Assembly (NCBI GenBank): GCA_009103225.1
Contig: RHPI01000193.1
Coordinates: forward strand, 675,088 to 739,087
Direction of reading: 5' to 3'
DNA: 64,000 bases
From: Chlorokybus atmophyticus
Lineage: Eukaryota > Streptophyta > Chlorokybophyceae > Chlorokybales > Chlorokybaceae
The position numbers and the translations under genes are program-made. Below are positions 46,647-61,131 of the stretch, piece by piece. The notes beneath the pieces are model-generated. The model was not told the origin of the DNA. It saw only the letters and a list, made by a program, of their open reading frames with translations, and ran no database searches. Every line of letters starts with the position of its first letter. Position 1 is the first letter of the stretch.

Positions 46647-49247
46647 TCAGTTTGACACCATCGTCTCCGTCTGCTTGGTGAATGTATCGCCCGACCAGTC
46701 CTTGTCGTTGGCCAGACCAACGCGGTTCTTCCGCTTCTCGTCGATGGCCTTGCGTTGGCGCGCTACGAGATCCGTGTGCGTTGTAAAGTAGGGCAATGAA
46801 GTCCCACGGAAGGCGTCAAGCGAGTCAAAACCATGATGTTGCATGAATGCCTGTACCGAAGGTGAGGGTGAGCAGCATGTGCATTGCATGAGCGACAATG
46901 ATGCGTGTGCTAGTAATGTGCATGTGATACATTGCAGCATCGTACCTGAAGGCCACCACAAAGACGCTTTACAAGAGGGTAACCGTGCATCATGACACCT
47001 GTACACACCTGTTGAAGGACACACGAACAGTATTAAACCGAGATTGTTGCCATGACACCACACTGAAAGAGCGACGCTTTAGTGAACAACTTGCTACCTG
47101 CACTGTGTGTGATCCCAACAATATGAACTCAGCTGCATGCCCGCCAGTCTCTACACCGCCAATGCCAGACACAGACCGCCCTTCACCAGGATAACTATCC
47201 TCAATCATGCGGGATATGGCCATCACCCGGGCCAGAGCTATCGGTCGAACAGCTTTGCTCGAGTAACCACCCGGCGTGCTGTATCCTTCTACTGAGGGCT
47301 CGGGCCTCAGCGTATCTATAAAAAGAAGCCACAGATAGAGTCAGGTGGCTTTGTGTCTAACATAGCAATCATGTAAATGTCAGTATTTAGCAGTCTCTAT
47401 CAGTTCTTACCAAGGTTGATGCCCATGACACTTGTGATTGTGTTAATGGCAGACACGCCTTCGCAGCCCGCCTGTTAAGGTTTGTGTAAGCAACCACGTC
47501 AAGCGCCTATTGGCATGCCAGCACGAGCATTTGACTCACAACACAACACAACCAGCGCATACCCTCAAGGCCGATTTTGCTGGCAGGGTTATATCTGTGA
47601 CGTTGGGCGTCATTTTTGCCCAGACAGGGACTGTGGCAACATTATTGATCCAACCACAAACTTCCTCAAGGAGATCACAGTCTTGCCCCATTGCCATACC
47701 CATGCGTCGTTCAGGCATCCCTGCATCGCACAGGGCAGTTCATGCATGTAGGATACATGCGTACAGGGAAAAAACACTCAACAGGAAGCAGAGCCAACAT
47801 GTACCATGTGGACATGAGAAGTTGATTTCAAAGGCATCTATGCCAGTCTCCTCGCAGCGGCCGATCAGCTCCTCCCAAGCATTGCGGTTGTACTCCTCCA
47901 TGATGCTCGCAATCAGGATGCGATCTGGGTACTCCTCCTTCAACTGCCTAGCGCAGACAAGCGTACACATTATGTGTGATGCGTGCATCATGCACACATG
48001 ATGCACGCATCACCCTTGTACTTGAATCCAGGGTGTCTGTGGTTTGTGCCTCACAACCACATACCGAAATTCGCTAAGCATGGTTTCCAACGGTCGATCG
48101 CTTATGAGCTCAATGTTCTCCCAGCCTATAACCTGCAAACCAAAAACATTTCCTGAAAACAATGCCGCTACAGTTTCTTGACAAATCTGTTGTGAAACCA
48201 ACTTCTTCATGACATTATATCAACAACATCTGCAAAAACATCTACCTCGCGCGAGTTGTTGCTGGCTTTGAGGCGTGCGTAGCGTGGAGTGACATTCACC
48301 ACCTTTGATGAATCCAGACTCACTGTCTTCGCAATGACCGCACCCCACCCCTCATCAAAGGCCTTTTTCATCACCACTCGGTTCGTGCCTGCATGGCATA
48401 CACAAAGTAAGTTGCCCTGTGATGATGTTCGCAATGAGAATACAGTTGACATGAATTAAAGATGAGTAGGTGTAAAGCAGTCTGGCCCCTTCGCAAACTT
48501 CAGACCTTACTTGCTTACTTCTTGCTTCTATGACAGAAACTGACACAGCATGCAAACTCAACACTCAGAGCACATGCCTTGTAACAGATTGTCGCACGCA
48601 CACATGCGCGCGCACATGAATGCACACACCGGGACGCTCGACGCCGATACCATACATAATGCTAACCACATTTTGGTACATGCGGATGCAATTCAGCGCA
48701 ATGTAAGCCTATCGACAACAAAACAAAGCAACGCATGTGTGCCGAGTTGTATGCTTCAATCACAGCTTAACGAACGAAAGGAGTACGTGACAATTGTACA
48801 TAAGACATACCAGATCGCACACAGTGCAGCTAAGTTTGTGGGCTGCATTGCATACACACTGCGCCATATAGGACCAGCAGCTTTGTCAAGCAGGCACAAG
48901 CACTGACCAGGGGGACCAGATCCAATGACGAAGGGGTTGGGGAGGCGGAGGCCATTAACAGTGACGCTGAGGTCCGGTCCCGAAGCCGCCTTGCCATTAA
49001 CAAGATCCGCCTCCGCCGCATTGTATCCAACGCCGTCCTCGCCGTCGCCGGACCCCAGCGCAGCGATAACACCTCTCCTCTGGCTCACTCCTCCGCCGCC
49101 ACCTCGCCGCAAATTCAGCCTGCTGCTCCTACTCCTCCTACCCCTCCCCAGCTCACACCCCACCACCGACCCCGCCAACGACACCGCCGCCGACGCTGTC
49201 GCCATCGCCGCTGACAACCACCGCAATGCTGACTTTACACTTTGCAC
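46647..49247 (-). CDS. PYD1: Dihydropyrimidine dehydrogenase, plant PYD1 type
   Basis: Nine exons give 465 aa: 49247-48908, 48388-48246, 48132-48065, 47947-47805, 47720-47563, 47471-47411, 47315-47098, 47008-46946, 46850-46647. The enzyme reduces uracil and thymine in the first step of pyrimidine catabolism, using NADPH and FMN. The fold is the DHODH-like TIM barrel. Landmarks are LPNPFVIGSGPPGTN, WGAVIAKTVSLD, NFSCPHG, VPVWAKMTPNVTD, INTITSVMGINLD and SGIGGVETGGHAAEFILLGS. The animal N-terminal Fe-S and FAD modules are absent, as in plants and bacteria. The first ~90 residues are Ala/Ser/Arg-rich and look like an organellar, probably plastid, transit peptide. It is divergent to the DCAF8 gene. 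Confidence 0.95.
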
Positions 49248-49896
49248 ACGTTGGCGTCAGCCTAACAAACTTTGCAATTTAGCAATGCCGACATCTTCGC
49301 ACGCTAGCTTCTATGTCTTGGTTGGCGCAGATATCTCTGCTTGCTGACTGCCTCTGTTGGATCTCAGGTTGAGTCTTAACTTGGTTGTCACACTGATCGG
49401 AGGGTTACGGTGGGTTTTTTGTGAGTTCTGGCCGTTGGATTGACTGTGTCTGACGCTAACATCAGTTAGTGCTAGCCAAGTGCAGCCAACAGGCAGGCTG
49501 CAAGCTTGGCGGAGGAGGTGGAGGAGAAGGAGGACAAGGAGGAGGTGGACGAGGAGGAGGGGCGTTTGGTTTCTTGCGCTGTGCATTCAGGGCTTGTTTC
49601 ACGGCATGGCAGTAGCTTAGGCTGCATAGCCTGATCTGCTTGTACGACTACTGTCTAGCATCGCACCTTGAAGTTGGTTGTGGCCTGGTGTGCTGCTGGC
49701 TTAGTGTGGTCTGGTCTGGTGTTGGCCTGATATCAGTGGCTACTGGTGAAGCCATTCCCGCCGCCGTTGCTCCTATGCGCATGCGTTGGGTTGACAGCAT
49801 GTGAGGGGCAGGCTGCCTTGGTTGTGATCTTAGAGGCTGCTTAGAGGACGAGAGAACAGTTTGGGGTTGAGCTTGAGTTCAGCTAGGGTTTTGGCC
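49248..49896. promoter_or_regulatory. Shared divergent promoter region, PYD1 and DCAF8
   Basis: The start codons are 649 bp apart and the genes diverge, so both promoters must lie here. A GGA-rich purine tract lies at about 49507-49560. No TATA box is convincing on either strand. Confidence 0.55.
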
Positions 49897-52251
<2,355 letters not shown>

Positions 52252-52935
52252 CCAAGTCCGCATGATTGGAGGCTCTATTTACCCTTGTATAGTTTTGCTG
52301 GTTGCTTGTGCATCGCTTCTTGCATTCCCTACTTTGTGTACAATAGTGTGTTTGTGCTGTGCTGCAGCTGGCAGCTTTAAAAGTGCGGCGATTTGGCTTT
52401 AAAATGTCAGATTGCCTTACCGTTGGCTATGTTGACATGTTGATTAACCGCTGCAGCTATGATGGTGATTCGTGTTAATGCAGCGCAGTTGCTTTGACCA
52501 ACTTGGAATGTCACTTGAGGCCATCAACCACTGTAATTGATACAGAATATTCTCTACTGTCAGTGAGTTGGCTTCCAGAAGAACCAGCCGAGATCATTGT
52601 ACACCAAAGGGCAGTCGCAAGACTATGCAATTGCACTGCGCGTAGTGGGAAAGGCACAGCATATCGACCTCATCACGCAACATCATAAGTGAAGCCGTCC
52701 ACCAGCTACATGCTTACGACAGGTACCACCACTGCATCCAGCAGGCATTGACAACTGCTAGCACATGCGTGTGCATGTGTCTTGGATCAGCAAAACACTG
52801 CATCAACTGTAGTGTCCGGAAAGAAGTATCTGGCATTGCTGGCAGCCAACTGGAATGACACTAGCCATGTACACCAACAAAGATGCATACAATAACTAAA
52901 GATGTACAACGGATACAATCACCATAAGAGCGTGC
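52252..52935. other. Intergenic DNA; part of the RING-CH segmental duplication
   Basis: About 52600-52870 is similar to 60800-61080, the matching flank of the second RING-CH gene. Shared segments include GGATCAGCAAAACACTGC and AGTGAAGCC. No gene is seen. Confidence 0.6.
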
Positions 52936-53776
52936 CTAACTTAGGCACGTTGAACCTAAGGTAATAATAATAAATGTGGTACTACCACTCAGTGAGGGCG
53001 ATGGCGGATGACGCGAATGGTGCCAGCAATATCTGCCGGTGCCTCCGAACACCAACAGCAGCAGCGCTAGGAACAGGGGCATAAGACACCATACAGCTCC
53101 CACCTTGTCTTTGTCCCAGCGGAGACGCTTTGCCTTGATAGCGACCTGCATGAGCACGCATTCACATGACAAACATACGTGTGTGCATGCATGCAGTTGT
53201 GCTGACTTAGAACTGCAAGAGAGATAGAGAACCCATGATGGAGATAATGCCAGCAAGTGTGATATTACCAGCAAGGCGCACGGGAGGGATATAATGTGCA
53301 GGCCAAGCAGGGCTGCCGCGACAATGATGGCCTTCTTGGGCTCATGTAACTGCCAAACCACAACAAGTCTAGTGTCAAGTACATAACACACGGCGGATGA
53401 GTTGGGGCATGCATCTGTGCGGGTGCGTGCGAGCGCGTGTGTGTCTGCACATGTGCATGGTACGCAATCCTCACATGCATGCTGCTTACCGATGACCAGC
53501 ATCTGAAAAGCTGTCCAGCTACAGTGAACATCCCACCCTCCCACACAGTGAAGAGCAAGGCCAGTATGCAAAAACCTTTGAGGCTGCATTGGGGGCATAC
53601 TTATTTCCGTCAAGGGATGCGATACTGCGAGACGGGCGTGCCATTACTCGCACACATACGCACATGCATGTGAGCGTGCACGCACAGATGCACACACCAA
53701 CACTCACACCACAACCATTACCGTTGTGCTATGGTAGAAGAAAATGGGTGAGCAATGTTGTTGTTCGCGCCTGCCG

Positions 53777-53807
53777 CGTTGGCGTTGGCGTTGGCGTTGG
53801 CGTTGAC
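53777..53807. repeat. GTTGGC hexamer repeat in coding sequence
   Basis: About five GTTGGC units on the plus strand read as Ala-Asn repeats on the minus strand in the RING-CH copy 1 gene. The paralog lacks the expansion. Confidence 0.85.
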
Positions 53808-54148
53808 ATTAAGGTGGGTGGCTTCTGGGGCAAAGAGGATTATATCGGCTGCGCGGATGTTGGCAACCATCTGCCCACATATCTCGCACTTGAGTGTTTT
53901 GCGCTTGGCGAGCCAGCCCAGCGCGCACACATAGTGCGCAACCGCCATGCCGCCACGGCAACCGCACCTGCATGCGCATGTGCCACATAACATGTGCTCC
54001 GGCGCATGTGCGTGTAGACATGTGTGCGTGCATGTGCGCTTGCAAAAGGGAAAAAGGGACACATGTGTGCACTTGCGCCCTGGAGTGCACACTCCAAAGC
54101 TGCGTGTACATGTGCTGCAAGCAGGCCCACTTACAAGCACACGGAGAA

Positions 54149-54186
54149 CAGATACAGATACAGATACAGATACAGATACAGATACA
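54149..54186. repeat. CAGATA hexamer repeat
   Basis: About six ACAGAT units lie in the intron upstream of exon 4 of the RING-CH copy 1 gene. Confidence 0.85.
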
Positions 54187-55270
54187 CAACGGATGCGCTC
54201 ACCAGTGGGCATATGCACATACACATACACGTACACACATACACGCACGCACACACTGCTTACCTCAGCAGCGTCGGGCTTGTAGCGCATTCGCCCGCTG
54301 GCTTGGCGCAGTGCGGCCCACACGCCATGAAGTGACGCAGGTCGAGACCTTCCTCCTGTGTGTGTGAATGTCGTGTACAAATGACCTTGGCCACTAGCAC
54401 AACAACAACCACAACAACACTCCCACGCACCTGCAGGGACAGTATTGCTGCGTGCGGCATCAGCGAGGCGGGTTCGCACCCTTCAAGGTCAGCACTAAGG
54501 CATATGCGGCAAGGGAGGAGACAGGCCTGCACGGTGTTGTTGTTGTTGTGTCTCAAAGCTCAACGCTTTGAGCATGCAGTTCCTTAGCATGCAGCTGAAC
54601 AAGTTGCAGTCAGCATGTACCGATTCATGTCACGTGAAGCTTGCAACCCATGACACTAGACTGGGGTGCATGTACCAGTAGTGTGTTTGCTTTGCCATTT
54701 GGTACCAACCTTGACTGACAGTCGTGTGGTAATAACAGTCCCCAACTTGGGAGAGTGTTATGACCACAAATACACACACACAAAACGGCTGATGCAGCCA
54801 CATGACAGTGGAGGCATATTCAGCAAGGCATAAATTGCACAATGCAGTACCTTGAATGCATTATCTGCTGCTACGGTTGTGCCTGCGGGCATGTGAACGT
54901 GTTTGTGCAATTACGCAGCTATGCACATATGCATAGCCACCTTGTTGACTTTGCTCTGCGCAGAGTCTTGGCCCTCCTCGATGCCCTCCTCTTTGCCGCT
55001 AGGAGCGGCAGCGGCGGCGGCCGCGGCGGCCTGGCCTTCATAAGTGTTGTTGTTGTTGTTGTTGTTGTCAATGATGGCAAACTGGCAAGCTGCAGGCCCC
55101 TGGGGGCAGACGGCGCTGCTGAGGGGGTCGTCGTCCTGCGTTGGCAGCATGTCGATGTGGTCGTAGTTGTTTGTGTCGCTGTGGTTGGCATTGTTGTTGT
55201 CAATGACAACAACCCTGTTGCTGCACCCCTCCGCCACTTCATCCTTGCCCATTATGATGTAAAGCACAAT

Positions 55271-56725
<1,455 letters not shown>

Positions 56726-56733
56726 CATGCCAC
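56726..56733. repeat. Target-site duplication, left (CATGCCAC)
   Basis: An 8-bp direct repeat identical to 59947-59954, immediately outside the hAT terminal inverted repeat. Confidence 0.93.
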
Positions 56734-57189
56734 CATGGTCACAAGGTACGCGACTTTTAGACCAATAGTACGCGTTTGGACGCGTACAGAGACCCCGCGT
56801 ACCTAATACGCAGTCTGTACGCAGTCTGTACGCCAGTGTAACTGGGTTACGCTCCAGTTACGCTGAGATACAGCTTAGCACTGTATCTCAACCGTAACTG
56901 GTCAGTCTAGTGTAACTAGGCGGCGGTGCAGGCAACATAGTTGGCGGCAGCGGCGGCGTTAGCGGCGGCAGGCAGGTGGGAACGGCGCTCCTTTAGCTGC
57001 AAGCTTCATCTCTCAAGCTACTGTAGCTGCGCCTGATAGCCATTAGCTACAAGGTGTGTGCGTGGGTATGCACTGGTTGCCTGCATGCTTGGCTATGCGC
57101 CCATCATACATCATGCAGCCTGCAAGTCATACCATCAACGTGCTATATGTGATTTGCATGTGTTCATAATAGTGTTTGTTTATGTTAGA

Positions 57190-59708
57190 ATGACGCAAAG
57201 TGCGCTGTGGAAGCACGTCGACATAATAGAGAAAAAGCCTCATGGCAACTTTCGTGTGAGGTGTGTTTATTGCGAGCACGAGTGGACAGGAAGTGTTTCA
57301 CGTATTGGTGCCCATCTGAGTGGTGAACGTGGAGTCACCAAGTGCACAACCCCTCCCGAGGAGATCGTCTTGCAACTTACACAAGCCAAGAAAGACAAGG
57401 AGAAAGAGGGTGAGAAGAGGAGGAGGTTGGACTTGCTAGATCAACTCACATCCGCCATTGGGGATGCTGGTGCAGGTACTTGAATGCATGCGTGCATGCA
57501 TTGAAGCTTGGCAAGCAGTGGTGCTGCTCATCACGCATCAAATCAATCACATTGTGCTATAGATTCAAGCGCCACCGTTCCTTCTAGTCAACAACAAACT
57601 CTTGATGCAACTTTCAAGCGTGGGGATAAAGCGCATGTGGATGAAGCCATTGCTCGGTTTTTCTTCAGCAATGGCATCCCCTTCAACGTGGCAAGGTCCC
57701 CTTACTTTATCGCAGCAATGAAAGCGGTTGGCAAGTTTGGCGCTTCATATACCCCTCCCTCATCCGAGGCGCTTCGCACAACCTTGTTGGAAAAGGAGTA
57801 TGCTAGGGTGAATGGCGAACTTGCAGTCATCAAGGACTCAACACGAGAAACCTCATGCACAATTGCTAGCGATGGATGGTCGGACACGTCCAACCGTCCA
57901 TTGTTGAATGTGCTCATGGTGAGTCCTAAAGGAGAAGTTTTTCTTCAAGCAATCAACACGGAAGGGAAGGAGAAGACGGCGGAGTATGTATCCGAGCAGC
58001 TGATCTCCACCATTGATGAAGTAAGTGGTGCACTCGTTCATTGCCATTATAGATTGTGTACACAACCATGCTAAGTAACACATGCAAGCACTGACTGGCA
58101 GCACTTTATGAGCACATGCATCACACGCGCATGCTCATGCTCGCACCCGACACAAGTACGCATGCGTGTGACACATGCATGCACTGACTGGCAGCACTTT
58201 GTGAGCACATGCATTACACGCGCATGCTCATGCTCGCACACAACACAAGTACTTATGCGTGTGACACATGCACGCACTGACTGGCAGCACTTTGTGAGCA
58301 CATGCATCACACACGCATGCTCATACACGCACACAACACAAGTACTTATGTGTGTAACTTGCAGGTGGGGTCCGCGAATGTGATACAAGTTGTCATGGAC
58401 AATGCAAGCGTGTGCGTAGCTGCTGCACGTCTGATCACTAGCGAATACCCGCACATCACATGGACGCCGTGCACCGCGCATTGCTTGGACTTATTGCTTG
58501 AGGATATAGGCAAGTTGGAGTGGGTTAAAAGCGTGGTGGCTGATGGCAAACGCATAGTGAAGTTCATTACCAACCACCATCGTTCCTTGGCCATCTTCCG
58601 CTCCAAAGCCAAGCTAGAGCTGCTCAAGCCAGGTGAAATAGCATGCGTGCATGTGTGTAGTTAGAGATCAACTTAGTACAAGCGCAAGATTAATGGTAGA
58701 CAGCAACCATGTGAAATTGCAGCTGATTGCCCGCGCATGCATGCATGCTCATGTCATGCGCGTGCTTGTTTGCTCATAGCTACTTGTTGTGCAGGAGATA
58801 CTCGCTTCGCAACGTCATTCATAACTCTTGCAAGGCTAGTCGAGGTCAAAGACGCTCTCGACGAGGTGGTGGTGAGCAGGGACTGGAAGGCTTGGGCCGA
58901 CAAGGGTGTGCATAAGCAAGAAGCTGCTGCAGTCAGAGCGTTGATCTTGGCACCAGATTTCTGGTCACAAGTGGCATTAGTGAATGCGGTGTCGGCCCCC
59001 ATCGTGGATCTGCTGCGTTTGGTTGATGGGAACTTGCCCACCATAGGCAAAGTGTACGCCAAGATGTTTCGTGTTGGCGACCAGCTCAAGCATCTGAAGG
59101 GCATGACTGAACAACAACGACTTGATGTGCGCGCCTGTTGGAGGGACAGGTGGATCATGCTGCATAGTGACATGCATGCAGCAGGCTATGTGCTGGATCC
59201 CGAATATTGGGGTCATGAGCAGCACACCAATGAGGAAGTTATGGAAGGCTTTGCAACGATGGTGGAGAGGGTCCTGCAGTCCCATGACAAGGTTGACTTG
59301 GCGTTGCAACAGCTACACATGTACCGAAGTAAGATGGGGCTGTTCGGCAAAGAGGCAGTGCAACGAGCGGCTCTCACAATGCCCGCGCATGCTTGGTGGC
59401 ACATGTATGGTGGTAGTGTACCCGAGTTGCAGCAGCTAGCGATGCGCGTGTTGGCTCAACCATCATCAGCTTGTAGCTGTGAGAGATCCTGGAGCACGTA
59501 CGACTTCATCCACTCAAAGAGAAGGAATCGGCTGCAAGCACGCAGGGCAGAGAAGTTGGTGTTTGTCTTCACCAACTTGAGGCAGCTGAAGAAGATCCAC
59601 AACCCACATTATGTGCAGGAGTTTGTTGAGTGGGAGGCAGACTCTGATGTGGACGTGTTGTCTAGTAATGATGATGAGGGGGGCGAGTCTGATGATTACT
59701 CGGTGTAA
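57190..59708 (+). CDS. hAT transposase (BED finger, DUF659-type core, hATC)
   Basis: Four exons give 641 aa: 57190-57475, 57563-58020, 58365-58632, 58795-59708. Residues ~1-55 form a BED zinc finger (VRCVYCEHEW ... GAHLSGERGVTKC). The RNase-H-like core follows, with ASDGWSD, then VVMDNASV and PCTAHCLDLLLEDIGK, consistent with catalytic Asp positions. The C-terminal hATC dimerisation region has SSACSCERSWSTYDFIHSKR and NRLQARRAEKLVFVFTN. The tail is acidic. The first intron must run 57476-57562: it removes two in-frame TGA codons, and only the acceptor GCTATAG at 57562 restores frame. An in-frame ATG at 57058 could extend the N-terminus. It has no stop or frameshift, so it may still be active. 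Confidence 0.93.
58080..58358. repeat. Three 93-bp tandem repeats in a transposase intron
   Basis: Copies are 58080-58172, 58173-58265 and 58266-58358, each starting ACATGCAnGCACTGACTGGC. They fill most of intron 2 of the hAT transposase and stop six bases before its exon 3. Confidence 0.92.
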
Positions 59709-59946
59709 CTAGGCAGACACATGTGATGGGCTATGTCTGCACACATGCTTCGCTGTAACATAGTGTTCTCTGCTCATTGTTTACTGTTGTGCACATGTAC
59801 GCAAGTAGCATGCTTGATGCTCGTGAAGCAACACGACAAAACTGCCACTGTAGCGTACTGCCACGTACTGGCATAAATGGGTACATGTATGTACGCGTAC
59901 ACCACCGCTCACGTACTAAACGCGTACTGTGTACCATGTGACCATG

Positions 59947-59954
59947 CATGCCAC
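59947..59954. repeat. Target-site duplication, right (CATGCCAC)
   Basis: An 8-bp direct repeat identical to 56726-56733, immediately outside the right terminal inverted repeat. Confidence 0.93.
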
Positions 59955-61131
59955 TGGTATGATATGATGTCGTACACCCCTTGACTAAGCACATTATGTT
60001 TCATTGTATATGATTTATATAATATAAATCCTATACGTGTGCACATGTAACTGTCACCCTTCTCGCTCGTACACACGCGCTGTAAATTACAAGTTTTATC
60101 ACAAGCTTTGCTATTCCCATGATGGCTTTAAGAGTCTCTTACCAATACAAAGCCTAAGCAATTGTAAAAGAACCAACAAGTCAATCGAAACAAATGGAGC
60201 ATATTTGACTTTACAATTGGTTCGCCTGCATATCATATACCATGGATAAGAGCAATAAAGGATGCTGCAAGAACTGATTCATCGATGGATAATAACCTAC
60301 TCAGCTAAGGTGTAGTGATTGCATAGTGCAAGCAGTCAAGCAATGGATGCGTAACACTTTGCACATGTACGTGGACTCGAGTGTATCGGCTACACTTGAG
60401 GAAAGCCATCGTGCATATGCAAGCATTGTGAGTCTGAGCTTATGTGACATAAGCTAAAACTCACAGTATGGTAGAATAGCTAAGTGACTCTAGTTTCACT
60501 TCGACACTCACTGCCATACTATACAAATGTGTCTACCTAATTTGATCGTCGTGAAGCTACAACCTACAAACACAACATGAAATCGCGTCATTGTTGCGCT
60601 TGTCTTGCTGCTACGTGCCGAGCTTCCCATCATTATGTTTGCAATCACTTTGAACAGTCTGGTTGCTGGCAGCAATTGGTCTTCCGCCTACCACGTTGTG
60701 CAGACTAGTGCAATTTGCTGTCAAGCAATGTAATCGATAGAAGTTGGAGTCCATGATGTGTGTGGATTGGTAAGAAGAGTTGAAGGTCATTCATTCATTG
60801 AGGGGCAGTCACATGAGAAAGGCTAGTGCACTGCGTGTAGTGGCAAACGCACAGCGTATTGCTATCATCACGCAACAACACAAGTGAAGCCCTCACACAG
60901 CTACGTTCGACAGGTGCCATTGCAGTCAGCAAGGGAAAAGCTAGCATGTCCGTATGCGTGTGTTTTGGATCAGCAAAACACTGCAGCAACTGTACATGCA
61001 GTGGCCAGAGAAAGCAACATTTCGTGTTGGCTACTGCCAACGCGAGTGAATGAGTTAACTATGTACACCAAGGATTGGTGATTGGAAAAATGTGACACAA
61101 CGGATACAATCACCCTAAGAGCGCGCCTAAT
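59955..61131. other. Intergenic DNA between the hAT element and RING-CH copy 2
   Basis: No gene is supported. About 60800-61080 resembles 52600-52870 and marks the 3' flank of the duplicated RING-CH unit. Confidence 0.6.

Larger units (their letters stand above)
52936..55252 (-). pseudogene. RING-CH (MARCH-type) membrane E3 ligase copy 1, probably decaying
   Basis: This is the paralog of 61132-63348. Exon regions: 55252-~54941, ~54551-54431, 54355-54264, 53967-53722, ~53640-53490 (damaged), 53349-53269, 53145-52936. The zinc-binding RING-CH residues are intact: CRIC, then CGC, HYVC and CEIC. An (Asn-Ala)n run from a GTTGGC hexamer repeat follows. The fifth exon is the problem. The acceptor CAG seen in the paralog is GAG here, and TGA and TAA codons interrupt the paralogous frame at its start. 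A downstream acceptor would shift the frame. Two hydrophobic C-terminal segments survive (AIIVAAALLGLHIISLPCALL and PLFLALLLLVFGG). It may be a young pseudogene or make a truncated product. Confidence 0.6.
56734..59946 (+). mobile_element. Complete hAT-family DNA transposon
   Basis: The 3213-bp element starts CATGGTCACAAGGTAC and ends with the inverted match (CATGGTCACATGGTAC on the other strand): a 16-bp terminal inverted repeat with one mismatch. It is flanked by the identical 8-bp target duplication CATGCCAC at 56726-56733 and 59947-59954, the length expected for hAT. Subterminal ACGCGTAC/GTACGCG motifs are repeated at both ends (56755-56840, 59850-59930) and may be transposase-binding sites. 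It carries one intact spliced transposase gene. It lies between the two RING-CH paralogs. Confidence 0.95.

Noticed and set aside
57476-57518. Short 43-base intron or internal stops disabling the hAT transposase
   Set aside because: The shorter acceptor shifts the frame, but the acceptor at 57562 gives an 87-base intron that keeps the frame open through the whole gene.
58080-58358. CRISPR-like array
   Set aside because: Repeats are contiguous with no unique spacers and sit in an intron of a eukaryotic transposase.
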